In this document: in pieces, positions 1-6,037 of the stretch
Layout of the letters: each line of letters begins with the position of its first letter
Numbering within the stretch: position 1 is the stretch's first letter
Origin: CAZQSL01 sp964595945
GTDB taxonomy: Bacteria > UBP15 > UBA6099 > JAJRTR01
NCBI GenBank assembly: GCA_964595945.1
Contig: CAZQSL010000095.1
Span: forward strand, 1 to 14,709
Direction of reading: 5' to 3'
Length of the DNA stretch: 14,709 bases
Program-made: the position numbers and the translations under genes
The notes under the pieces: generated by a model
Told to the model about the DNA's origin: nothing
The model's database searches: none
Seen by the model: only the letters and a program-made list of their open reading frames with translations

Positions 1-905
1 GTGTCTGCCGTGACGAGCGCCCTGCGCGTCGCTATCGCCTCGAATGCCTTGTTGGGGATCACTCTCGAAGCCTTCCCAGTCGTTCCAAATATCCCGAGAC
101 ATACATGCGCATGGCTGACATGCTCCAGTATCCCCGCATAATCTGTACGTGGATGAAACACGATATTACCCGGATCGAGCATGGCGTGCAGCTTCCGGAC
201 ATCGTCGTAAACATATCCGCTGTCGCCGACAAAATGGAACACGATATCCTCGTGAGCCTCAAGCAGCTTCGCCGCTCTGACAATATACTCCATGCCATGC
301 AGCGGCAGATATGACCCCTGATACATCACATGGAGTTTGCCATCCTCCGGCGGCGTCATTTCCGACACGAAAAACATGTCATCGGTCGTCGTCGAAATCA
401 CTCTCACAAATTTTTCCTTCGCAACAGGGTACATCCCGCAATAGAAATCAATATGAGCATGCGTGTCCATCAACACCCTGTGAGCCAGCGCCGCACCGAA
501 ATAGTCCGCAAACCACATCATCACTGCCTGACGCGAATGCGGCCTGAATTCGGGCCTGTCCAGCACCCACGAATCATAATGCGAAATGAATGCGTCAAGG
601 ATGACCTTACTGCCAGTCAGCGCACCGAGCAGCCGCGCGAGCGGCACATCCCAATGACGCCCCTCACCCACAACAATGACGCTGCACCCTCGCGCTTCCC
701 TGAAATACTTCACCGCAAGTTTCGCATAACGCGTAAAAACATTGACAGGCTCCGTACAGCACTGCACGACTGACACGCCACACCGTTCGAGCCCTGTCCT
801 GATTACCGTATTCCTCGGAAAAGGATTGTTGTAGGCGCCGAAATAACACACCGGTTTCGCGCCGGACGCATCGCATGCCGGCTTTGCCGGGTCGGGTACT
901 GTCAT
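1..905 (-). CDS. Glycosyltransferase, family 4 type (3' end cut by window edge)
   Basis: Reading leftward from an ATG at 903-905, the frame stays open to base 1, giving 301 complete residues with the C-terminus missing. The first ~170 residues look like an acceptor-side Rossmann domain. The donor-binding domain begins near residue 190: QGSYLPLHGMEYIVRAAKLL (196-215), then VFHFVGDSG (222-230), and PNKAFEAIA (284-292) followed by RRALVTAD, the usual nucleotide-sugar-binding stretch of GT4 enzymes. Such enzymes move a sugar from a nucleotide donor to a glycan or lipid acceptor at the cytoplasmic membrane. No signal peptide or membrane segment is visible. The start lies 16 bp after the rmlC stop with a GGGTGA-like ribosome-binding site, so the two genes are probably co-transcribed. 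A rhamnosyltransferase role is possible from this neighbour, but the donor cannot be read from the sequence. Confidence 0.85.
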   Translation of the reverse strand, partial: MTVPDPAKPACDASGAKPVCYFGAYNNPFPRNTVIRTGLERCGVSVVQCCTEPVNVFTRYAKLAVKYFREARGCSVIVVGEGRHWDVPLARLLGALTGSKVILDAFISHYDSWVLDRPEFRPHSRQAVMMWFADYFGAALAHRVLMDTHAHIDFYCGMYPVAKEKFVRVISTTTDDMFFVSEMTPPEDGKLHVMYQGSYLPLHGMEYIVRAAKLLEAHEDIVFHFVGDSGYVYDDVRKLHAMLDPGNIVFHPRTDYAGILEHVSHAHVCLGIFGTTGKASRVIPNKAFEAIATRRALVTAD

Positions 906-921
906 CTTGTCACCCGCCCAT

Positions 922-1488
922 TCAATATTTGAAAGTATCTGATTCCGCGCGATCGAGCCATTGCGCCAATGTCCCGGCATCACGATCCTTGCCCGAAAGA
1001 ATCGGTTCGCCGACCGGCCATTCGATCCCTATCGCCGGATCATTCCACAATATGCCCGACTCACACGCGGGATTATAAATACCAGTCGTAAGATACTGTA
1101 CCTCCGCGAAATCCGACAGCACGCAAAACCCGCGCGCGAAGCCGGCAGGCGCAAATAACTGCAGCTTATTCTTCGCCGAAACCTCCAGCCCGAACCATTT
1201 CCCGAGCGTAGGCGAACCCTTGCGGATGTCCACCGCCACAAGAAACGCCGCCCCTGATGTCACCCTCATCAGCTTCGCCATAGGCGGCTCCCATTGGAAA
1301 TGCAGTCCACGCACGACATTTTTCTGCGATCGCGAATGATTCAGCTGCACAAACTCACACGGCAGCCCGAGCTCCGAGAACTGGTCTTTTCTGAATACTT
1401 CCATGAAAAATCCACGCTCGTCTTCATATACTTCCGGCTTGACGATTATCAGGTCTTCTATACAGGTTTTTTCGATATTTACCGGCAA
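922..1488 (-). CDS. rmlC: dTDP-4-dehydrorhamnose 3,5-epimerase (RmlC/RfbC family)
   Basis: The product epimerises C3 and C5 of dTDP-4-keto-6-deoxyglucose in dTDP-L-rhamnose synthesis, in the cytosol. I chose a TTG start at 1486-1488. It gives 188 residues, the family's normal size, sits 8 nt after a GGAG box, and places the catalytic His of RGLHFQ at residue 63 and its Arg at 60, as in Salmonella RmlC. The frame is open further upstream, but that extension has no family resemblance. Other landmarks are DERGFF (23-28), NHSRSQKN (50-57), Lys72, Tyr132 and ACESGILWNDPAIGIEWP (141-158). The usual GFAHGF motif reads GFARGF, with Arg119 where most characterised enzymes have an active-site His; this may mark a subfamily. 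The glycosyltransferase gene follows after 16 bp. No other rml gene is in the window. Confidence 0.9.
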   Translation of the reverse strand: MPVNIEKTCIEDLIIVKPEVYEDERGFFMEVFRKDQFSELGLPCEFVQLNHSRSQKNVVRGLHFQWEPPMAKLMRVTSGAAFLVAVDIRKGSPTLGKWFGLEVSAKNKLQLFAPAGFARGFCVLSDFAEVQYLTTGIYNPACESGILWNDPAIGIEWPVGEPILSGKDRDAGTLAQWLDRAESDTFKY

Positions 1489-1646
1489 AAGAAACACTCC
1501 AGTGCGAAATGATTGGACTTGGCAAAAAACAATGACTTCCCAATAGATGTTATCATTAATTTCTGGCATTTCATAGTTTCTGGTACTTTGGCCGCAATCA
1601 GATAGCAATTCCAGCCCTCAGCCCTCGATTCGGCAAAAAAGTGACC

Positions 1647-1663
1647 GGTTTTGCCGCAAAACC
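1647..1663. repeat. 17-bp perfect palindrome, related to one at 13455-13469
   Basis: GGTTTTGC-C-GCAAAACC is a perfect inverted repeat with 8-bp arms and a one-base centre. An overlapping inverted repeat, CGGCAAAA (1631-1638) with TTTTGCCG (1649-1656), competes with it. The site lies between the rmlC start and the tRNA promoter, so it could be an operator for either. A near-identical palindrome lies just past ilvD. Confidence 0.5.
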
Positions 1664-1675
1664 ATTCCGGTAATA

Positions 1676-1703
1676 TTGACTTCACGAAATCAGTTCGTAT
1701 AAT
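1676..1703 (+). promoter_or_regulatory. Sigma70-type promoter of the tRNA-Arg gene
   Basis: TTGACT (1676-1681) and a perfect TATAAT (1698-1703) are separated by 16 bp. Transcription would start about 7 bases before the mature tRNA end at 1717, as expected for a single tRNA gene. Confidence 0.85.
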
Positions 1704-1716
1704 TAATTCGTTCTTT

Positions 1717-1790
1717 GCGCCCGTAGCTCAGTTGGATAGAGTGCAAGATTGCGGATCTTGAGGTCAGAGGTTCGAGCCCTCTCGGGCGCG
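1717..1790 (+). tRNA. tRNA-Arg, anticodon GCG
   Basis: This is a complete 74-nt cloverleaf. The acceptor stem is GCGCCCG (1717-1723) with CGGGCGC (1783-1789) and discriminator G1790. The D-arm is GCTC/GAGT with loop AGTTGGATA, including A20, an Arg identity base. The anticodon stem is CAAGA/TCTTG around loop TTGCGGA, so the anticodon is GCG. The T-arm is CAGAGG-TTCGAGC-CCTCT-like. The CCA end is not encoded; TGA follows. The body resembles bacterial tRNA-Arg(ACG), but position 34 is G rather than A. Nearly all bacteria read CGU/CGC/CGA with an inosine-modified ACG tRNA made by TadA; GCG reads only CGC and CGU. The gene has its own promoter and terminator. Confidence 0.95.
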
Positions 1791-1793
1791 TGA

Positions 1794-1828
1794 CGAAAAA
1801 ACCGCCAACCAGGCGGTTTTTTCGTTTT
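1794..1828 (+). terminator. Intrinsic terminator after the tRNA gene
   Basis: A perfect 13-bp stem, 1794-1806 with 1812-1824, closes a 5-nt loop (AACCA). The core is ACCGCC/GGCGGT flanked by an A-tract and a T-tract, followed by TTTT at 1825-1828. It lies 3 bases after the tRNA. Confidence 0.95.
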
Positions 1829-1841
1829 CTGAAGACACTAC

Positions 1842-1870
1842 TTCAAAAACATCCCATTAGTCCCTATAAT
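1842..1870 (+). promoter_or_regulatory. Probable promoter of the small ORF / PEPCK-like kinase unit
   Basis: A perfect TATAAT (1865-1870) lies 17 bp after TTCAAA (1842-1847), a moderate match to TTGACA. A transcript from about 1877 would have a ~65-nt leader before the small ORF and ~260 nt before the kinase gene. Confidence 0.6.
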
Positions 1871-1941
1871 GTCAATGGTCGCCCGAAGCGGCGGCGCGGC
1901 ACGAGATCATTCCGCTACGAAGCGGACGGCAGGAGAAATTC

Positions 1942-2043
1942 GTGAGTTCGGGAAATGCAATTATCAGGAATAACATGGCAGCGCTTTCAGCCCTGTCTGT
2001 CTTCAGAGACATTGTATTCCCCGAATTCACTACTAAACGCTGA
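1942..2043 (+). CDS. Possible 33-residue small protein or leader peptide
   Basis: A GTG-initiated frame (1942-1944) ends at TGA 2041-2043. An AGGAGA box at 1931-1936 is 5 nt upstream, a better ribosome-binding site than many full genes have. The peptide begins MSSGNAIIRNNMAALSALSV and ends FPEFTTKR; it is mildly hydrophobic in the middle and has no motif I recognise. Its stop codon is 9 nt before a stable hairpin with a short T-run, and the kinase gene starts 95 nt downstream. It may be a small protein or a leader peptide that tunes the downstream gene. There is no run of one amino acid's codons as in classical attenuators. Translation is inferred only from the start context. Confidence 0.4.
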   Translation: MSSGNAIIRNNMAALSALSVFRDIVFPEFTTKR

Positions 2044-2052
2044 TCCCGGCAG

Positions 2053-2098
2053 GTTCGCCTTCCCAACACTGGATTATTGGGGCAAGGCGAACTGTTTT
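2053..2098 (+). terminator. Hairpin with short T-run: candidate attenuator
   Basis: GTTCGCCTT (2053-2061) pairs with AAGGCGAAC (2084-2092). The stem continues as CCCAA (2062-2066) with TTGGG (2077-2081 region) across a small bulge. TTTT follows at 2095-2098. The T-run is short, so it may end transcription only partly. It sits between the small ORF and the kinase gene. Confidence 0.5.
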
Positions 2099-2138
2099 CG
2101 CGCACCCACACAACGACCCCACTGGAGGATTTATCGAA

Positions 2139-3899
2139 ATGCTGAAAAGAATCGACATCGGCGCAAGCCAGATCATCATCCACACCGAAGGCGCCGTTTG
2201 CAAGACGACGCATGACCTTATCAACAGCGAAGCTTTCTCAATCATGCTGTCACTTTACATAGACAAACTCAAGGCACATGACTCGCCTCTTGTCGACGAC
2301 ACCGGTCTCGACATAAGAAATCACGATGACAAAATCCTGCTCCTTCATTTCCTGCGCGAACTCGATGAGGCTCCTATCGAAAAAGTAGCCGCACAGCAGC
2401 CCGGCGCTGCCCGCTTCCTGTCTGCCTCGCACACCCTTCACCGTTTCGTCGAAGGCATGTATGATCACTGGCGTTCATTTGACCGTTTCATGGTATGTCA
2501 CTCCGAGCAGGGCGACGAAAGTTATGACCGGCGCCCCTACCGCACATTCAATGCCACTATCGAACAGCTCAACCATCTCGTACGCAGCCTCTACCGCGAT
2601 ATATGCGAAAACATCACCGGCAACCGGCCACGTATCTACAGGCAGGTCGCGGCAGGCTGCGATGTCGGGCTGATCGCTGTCGAAAAGGACTGGAACGGCC
2701 CTTCCAGATACAACGATATGCTCAAGGGCATACACGTCATCCGTCAGGTGCTCATCAATCCGCCGCTCATCATGGACCCGCCCATCAACACTCGCACCGG
2801 TCAGTTCCAGAAAGTCGATCGCAACCCGTTCGATGGCATGGACCTCGACAAATCCTCATGGCTCTGCTATCCCGCACAGGTCGGCCCCCTGGTGGTTTTC
2901 GTCTATTTCCACCAGAGATTCATGGGACTCGGATGCGCCCTCGCCAATCTGTTCGAACTCGCCACGGACGAGCAGGTCGCTGGTGGCCCCGACGCGATAT
3001 ACCTCTTCGGCGCACCCTCCGCTCACCTCGCCCGGTTCGGCAACCTTCCCACTATTTTCTTCGACGACTCCGCCAACGGCATAATGCTCGCCGCCGCTCC
3101 CGAAGAAGACCGTTTCGGCTATTTCGGCTATCTCAAGAAAATGATCCTGACGCTTCACAATATCATCATGATGAAAAAATCGGTCATGCCATATCACGGG
3201 TCCATGACACACATAGAACTGCGCAACCGCACATCCGCCGGCATCCTGCTCCTCGGAGACACCGCCACCGGCAAGTCCGAACTCCTCGAAGCCTTCCGCA
3301 CTCTCGGGCGCAACGAAATCCGCAATATGCGCATCATCGCCGATGATATGGGCTCAGTCGACGTGGACACGGACGGGGCGATAATTGCCCGCGGCACCGA
3401 GATCGGAGCTTTCGTCCGCCTCGATGATCTCCAGCAGGGATTCGCTTTCGCACAGGTCGACCGTGCGATTTTTATGAGCCCCCAAAAAGTCAACGCCCGC
3501 GTCGTTGTCCCCGTCACGTCACTTACCGACATCCTGTCCGGCGCCAAAGTCGATTTCCTGCTCTACGCCAACAACTATGAACAGGTGGACGACTCGCACC
3601 CCGTCATCGAGCGTTTCGAGACAGCGGAACACGCCTTCGCAGTCTTCAGCAGAGGCGAAGCCATGGCAAAAGGCACGACGACATCGACCGGTCTCGTACA
3701 TTCGTATTTCGCCAATATCTTCGGCCCTCCGCAATACGAAGAAATACATGACGCGCTTGCCCGCCGCATCTTCGACACTGCTTTCGCCAACGGGATATTC
3801 GTCGGACAGGTGCGCACGCGCCTCGCCATCGACGGCTATGAGTCAGACGGCCCGCGCGAGGCCGCTTCGGCTCTCTTCAACATCATTCGTGGGAAATAA
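2139..3899 (+). CDS. PEPCK/HPr-kinase-like P-loop protein of unknown substrate
   Basis: This 586-residue cytosolic protein starts at an ATG 10 nt after GGAGG. Its C-terminal part carries a nucleotide-binding core: Walker A GDTATGKS (373-380, Lys379), a metal-binding ADD (401-403), then GAIIARGTEIGAFVRLDDL and NARVVVPVTSL. This arrangement is that of the PEP carboxykinase / HPr kinase fold, but the classical PckA signatures are not apparent. The first ~340 residues match no domain I know; they include MYDHWRSFDRF near residue 107 and a hydrophobic GPLVVFVYF stretch near 249. Similar proteins appear in databases under loose 'phosphoenolpyruvate carboxykinase' labels; that is recollection. The reaction is unknown: a small-molecule or protein kinase or phosphorylase is possible. 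Codons end mostly in C. A promoter, small ORF and hairpin precede it and a terminator follows 25 bp after the stop, so it is monocistronic or paired only with the small ORF. Confidence 0.8.
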   Translation: MLKRIDIGASQIIIHTEGAVCKTTHDLINSEAFSIMLSLYIDKLKAHDSPLVDDTGLDIRNHDDKILLLHFLRELDEAPIEKVAAQQPGAARFLSASHTLHRFVEGMYDHWRSFDRFMVCHSEQGDESYDRRPYRTFNATIEQLNHLVRSLYRDICENITGNRPRIYRQVAAGCDVGLIAVEKDWNGPSRYNDMLKGIHVIRQVLINPPLIMDPPINTRTGQFQKVDRNPFDGMDLDKSSWLCYPAQVGPLVVFVYFHQRFMGLGCALANLFELATDEQVAGGPDAIYLFGAPSAHLARFGNLPTIFFDDSANGIMLAAAPEEDRFGYFGYLKKMILTLHNIIMMKKSVMPYHGSMTHIELRNRTSAGILLLGDTATGKSELLEAFRTLGRNEIRNMRIIADDMGSVDVDTDGAIIARGTEIGAFVRLDDLQQGFAFAQVDRAIFMSPQKVNARVVVPVTSLTDILSGAKVDFLLYANNYEQVDDSHPVIERFETAEHAFAVFSRGEAMAKGTTTSTGLVHSYFANIFGPPQYEEIHDALARRIFDTAFANGIFVGQVRTRLAIDGYESDGPREAASALFNIIRGK

Positions 3900-3921
3900 T
3901 CCGTCACGATATTTACCAAAG

Positions 3922-3953
3922 AAAAAACGGCGGGCTTGCGGCCCGCCGTTTTC
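3922..3953. terminator. Bidirectional terminator between the kinase and flagellin genes
   Basis: A 12-bp perfect stem (3924-3935 with 3941-3952) contains ACGGCGGGC/GCCCGCCGT and a 5-nt loop. TTTTC follows on the plus strand and a six-T run on the minus strand. It lies between two convergent genes, 25 bp from one stop and about 23 bp from the other. Confidence 0.93.
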
Positions 3954-3975
3954 TTCATTGACATGATTATCTTTT

Positions 3976-4833
3976 TCAGTCCGACGATCTCTGATTCCAC
4001 AAGTCCAGTATGCCGATTATGTTGTTCGTAAGGTTGAATGTCTGCGCGGCAACCGCAGTCGCCGAGTTGAGCATTAGACTGTACTTTGCGAAATTTGAAG
4101 CTGCTTCAGCCATGTCCGCTCCCGCGATATTGTCAAATGAATACGAGTAGCTAACATTGATCGACTCAAGATCATCGATTATGCCCGAAACCCGGTTTTG
4201 CTGCACTCCGACTGTCAGCGATATCGAATTGACATAATCAAGCGCGATGTCGATGCGGTCAACCGATGAAGTCGCGTTCGCTACGCTGCTCAACGTGATA
4301 TTTGCTCCGATGAGACTGTTGGTACCACCCGCTATGGCACTCGCCATCATGGATGGCAGTACCAGCGTCATCCATGTATCAATTCCGATCATCACTGACT
4401 TGCCGCCGGCGAATGTGCCGTCAAGCACTTTCCTGTTGCCGAATTTCACCTCGTTCGCAAGTGCCGTGATGTCATCGCGCAGAGCCGAAAATGATGCGTT
4501 CAATGCCGCTCTGTCAGATGCAGTGAGAGTGACTCCGTTTTGGGCGGTTAGTGCGAGATCACGCATGTCGAGCAGCTTGTCGCGGATTTCCTCTATCGCG
4601 ACAGATGCAGTGTCGAGAAACGAACCCGTCGTCTCGGCATTGGTAATCGCCTGATTTAGTCCTCTCATCGAAGAGTTAAGGTTTTTAATCAAACTGATCG
4701 ATGAAGGATCGTCAGCGGACGAGTTGACACGCAGTCCCGACGAAATCTGTCTGATAGACGTGGAGAGCATTGTGTTGATCGCGTTGAAGATGGTTGAGTT
4801 GGACGTGCTGAAGCTAGTGTTGACGATAGCCAT
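3976..4833 (-). CDS. Short flagellin (flagellar filament protein)
   Basis: The 285-residue product has both conserved flagellin ends and almost no variable middle. The N-terminal part includes ISSGLRVNSSADDPSSISL (30-48) and LNQAITNAETTGSFLDTAS (59-77), then MRDLALTAQNG. The C-terminal part has IALDYVNS (196-203), VGVQQNRVSGIIDDLESIN (208-226) and ADMAEAASNFAK (239-250), the family's terminal helix. I start at ATG 4831-4833, 8 nt after GGAGG, giving MAIVNTS as in flagellins; an in-frame ATG 26 codons upstream is ignored. Flagellins are exported by the flagellar type III apparatus without a signal peptide and polymerise into the filament. The C-terminus runs about nine residues past the usual end and includes Trp279. 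No other flagellar gene is in the window. It could also be a flagellin-like minor filament protein. Confidence 0.88.
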   Translation of the reverse strand: MAIVNTSFSTSNSTIFNAINTMLSTSIRQISSGLRVNSSADDPSSISLIKNLNSSMRGLNQAITNAETTGSFLDTASVAIEEIRDKLLDMRDLALTAQNGVTLTASDRAALNASFSALRDDITALANEVKFGNRKVLDGTFAGGKSVMIGIDTWMTLVLPSMMASAIAGGTNSLIGANITLSSVANATSSVDRIDIALDYVNSISLTVGVQQNRVSGIIDDLESINVSYSYSFDNIAGADMAEAASNFAKYSLMLNSATAVAAQTFNLTNNIIGILDLWNQRSSD

Positions 4834-4864
4834 TTGGATTTCCTCCCTGTGTATACGCAAAATC

Positions 4865-4910
4865 GCCGGCATCCTTGCCTGGATCCGGCTGATCGTCATT
4901 TTTTCGATCA
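4865..4910 (-). promoter_or_regulatory. Two hairpins in the flagellin mRNA leader
   Basis: Two inverted repeats lie between the likely promoter and the flagellin ribosome-binding site. One is TGATCG (4890-4895) with CGATCA (4905-4910). The other is GCCGG(C)ATCC (4865-4874) with GGATCCGGC (4881-4889). They are adjacent and could control translation or stability of the leader. No known riboswitch is recognised. Confidence 0.4.
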
Positions 4911-4918
4911 ACTCCTAT

Positions 4919-4942
4919 AGTATTAGTAGTAGTATTGTTGTA
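4919..4942. repeat. Imperfect triplet repeat in the flagellin leader
   Basis: Eight triplets of the type AGT/ATT/GTT/GTA follow one another, starting AGT ATT AGT AGT AGT ATT. They lie in the flagellin 5' leader, about 85 bp before its start codon. With 4865-4910 and the promoter, this accounts for the 324-bp gap between the flagellin and hydrolase genes; no coding sequence is seen there. Confidence 0.5.
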
Positions 4943-5001
4943 GGGTATTTCGCTCGGGCTATCACCCCCATTTCATATTATTTCATTCAACCTTAACATT
5001 T

Positions 5002-5029
5002 ATTATAATAATTTCTGGGGAAGTGTAAA
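5002..5029 (-). promoter_or_regulatory. Probable sigma70-type promoter of the flagellin gene
   Basis: On the minus strand, TTTACA (5024-5029) and TATAAT (5002-5007) are 16 bp apart. This gives a leader of about 160 nt. I found no sigma28 (TAAA-N15-GCCGATAA) or sigma54 (GG-N10-GC) site at usual spacing in the 324-bp gap. Confidence 0.55.
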
Positions 5030-5157
5030 TATTTATCTGAAACGATAAAAAGCGCAACATGCCGAATATGGACATAATGCCACCATGGACTTATACTGAG
5101 ACTTTGCCGGTTGTGAGAATTGGCAAGACACCCAATCGGGTCAACGGAGGAAATAAC

Positions 5158-5961
5158 ATGGGCGCTGTGAGAATCACACCAAACCTCTATGCCGTGACAA
5201 GCCAGATTATCAGCCATCCAACAGACTGCGCGTCATATCTCATCGACGGCGAAGAACCAGTACTTATCGACTGCGGCACAGGCCGTGGGCATGCAAAACT
5301 GCTGGAAAACATTGCTGAAACCGGTGTCCCTGTACGCGATCTGTACTGCGTAATAGGCACTCACGGTCACTTCGATCACCTCGCCGGCATAACGGCCCTC
5401 CGTCAGGAAAACCCTCGGCTGATGCTTGCCATGCACGACGCCGATGCCGACCAGATCGAAAACGCCGATCAGAAACGCACCTGCGCCGACTGGTTTTTCG
5501 GCGACAGGATGGAGCCCGAAAAAGTCAATATCCGCCTCCAGGATGGCTATGTATTCAATGTTTGCGGGTATAGCTTCAGGATCATTTCCGCACCCGGTCA
5601 CACCCCAGGCTCGATCTTCATCCTTGCCGAGATCGACGGCCGGCGCATTCTTTTCATCGGCGATGCTTTCGTACCGGGCAACGATATCGTAGGCAGCAGT
5701 TACAGCGACTGGGTCACCACTATCAACCTGTTGCCCGCGCTCGAATTCGACATGATACTGCCAGGCCACATCTCACAGTTCTTCAGCCTGCCAATGCTCG
5801 CGCCATATATCCCCTTTGTCCCGCGTTCACTCGCCGACACTGTGTACAACCTTGTCGTCAACAACCTTCCCAAACGCCTCTATTGGGAGTTCAGTTCATA
5901 TCAATACTCACAGATTTTTCCGAAATTCGCAAAACTTCCGAAATCATCTGGAAAATCCTGA
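5158..5961 (+). CDS. Metallo-beta-lactamase-fold hydrolase
   Basis: The 267-residue product has the full metal-binding set of the MBL superfamily: THGHFDH (68-74; His69, His71, Asp73, His74), His148 in APGHTPGS, Asp169 in FIGDAF and His204 in LPGH. These bind two metals, usually zinc, that activate water. The substrate is not evident; it could be a thioester, lactone or phosphodiester. I take ATG 5158-5160, 7 nt after GGAGG, rather than an ATG 33 codons upstream, because the MBL fold begins at once with VRITPNLYAVTS. No signal peptide is seen. Near the end, at a five-T run (5914-5918), the reading frame and the -1 frame are both open, and the -1 frame stays open to 6092, into the repeat element, so the true C-terminus is uncertain. 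The stop is 76 bp before the element. Confidence 0.87.
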   Translation: MGAVRITPNLYAVTSQIISHPTDCASYLIDGEEPVLIDCGTGRGHAKLLENIAETGVPVRDLYCVIGTHGHFDHLAGITALRQENPRLMLAMHDADADQIENADQKRTCADWFFGDRMEPEKVNIRLQDGYVFNVCGYSFRIISAPGHTPGSIFILAEIDGRRILFIGDAFVPGNDIVGSSYSDWVTTINLLPALEFDMILPGHISQFFSLPMLAPYIPFVPRSLADTVYNLVVNNLPKRLYWEFSSYQYSQIFPKFAKLPKSSGKS

Positions 5962-6037
5962 CGCCCCAACTCAAGATCGCTTCCCGGCAGGAATACCTTT
6001 CTATGTCAATCGGGACTCATGCTGTCCGTTATGTGCC

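Noticed and set aside
330..773. 147-codon plus-strand frame opposite the glycosyltransferase
   Set aside because: It is antisense to a gene with clear GT4 motifs and has His/Arg-rich composition typical of a shadow frame.
1489..1608. N-terminal extension of RmlC to an upstream ATG
   Set aside because: It adds 40 residues with no family similarity; the TTG at 1486-1488 has a GGAG box and gives the standard length and residue numbering.
2603..3346. 247-codon frame within the kinase gene
   Set aside because: Arg/His/Pro-rich shadow of the real frame, caused by C-ending codons; no motifs or start signal.
4834..4911. 26-residue N-terminal extension of the flagellin
   Set aside because: Flagellins start close to the MAIVNT-like sequence, and the GGAGG box lies just before that inner ATG; the extension covers leader hairpins.
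5026..5048. Sigma28-like TAAA...CGATAA on the plus strand
   Set aside because: The spacing is 11 rather than 15 bases, only part of the -10 box matches, and it points away from the flagellin gene.
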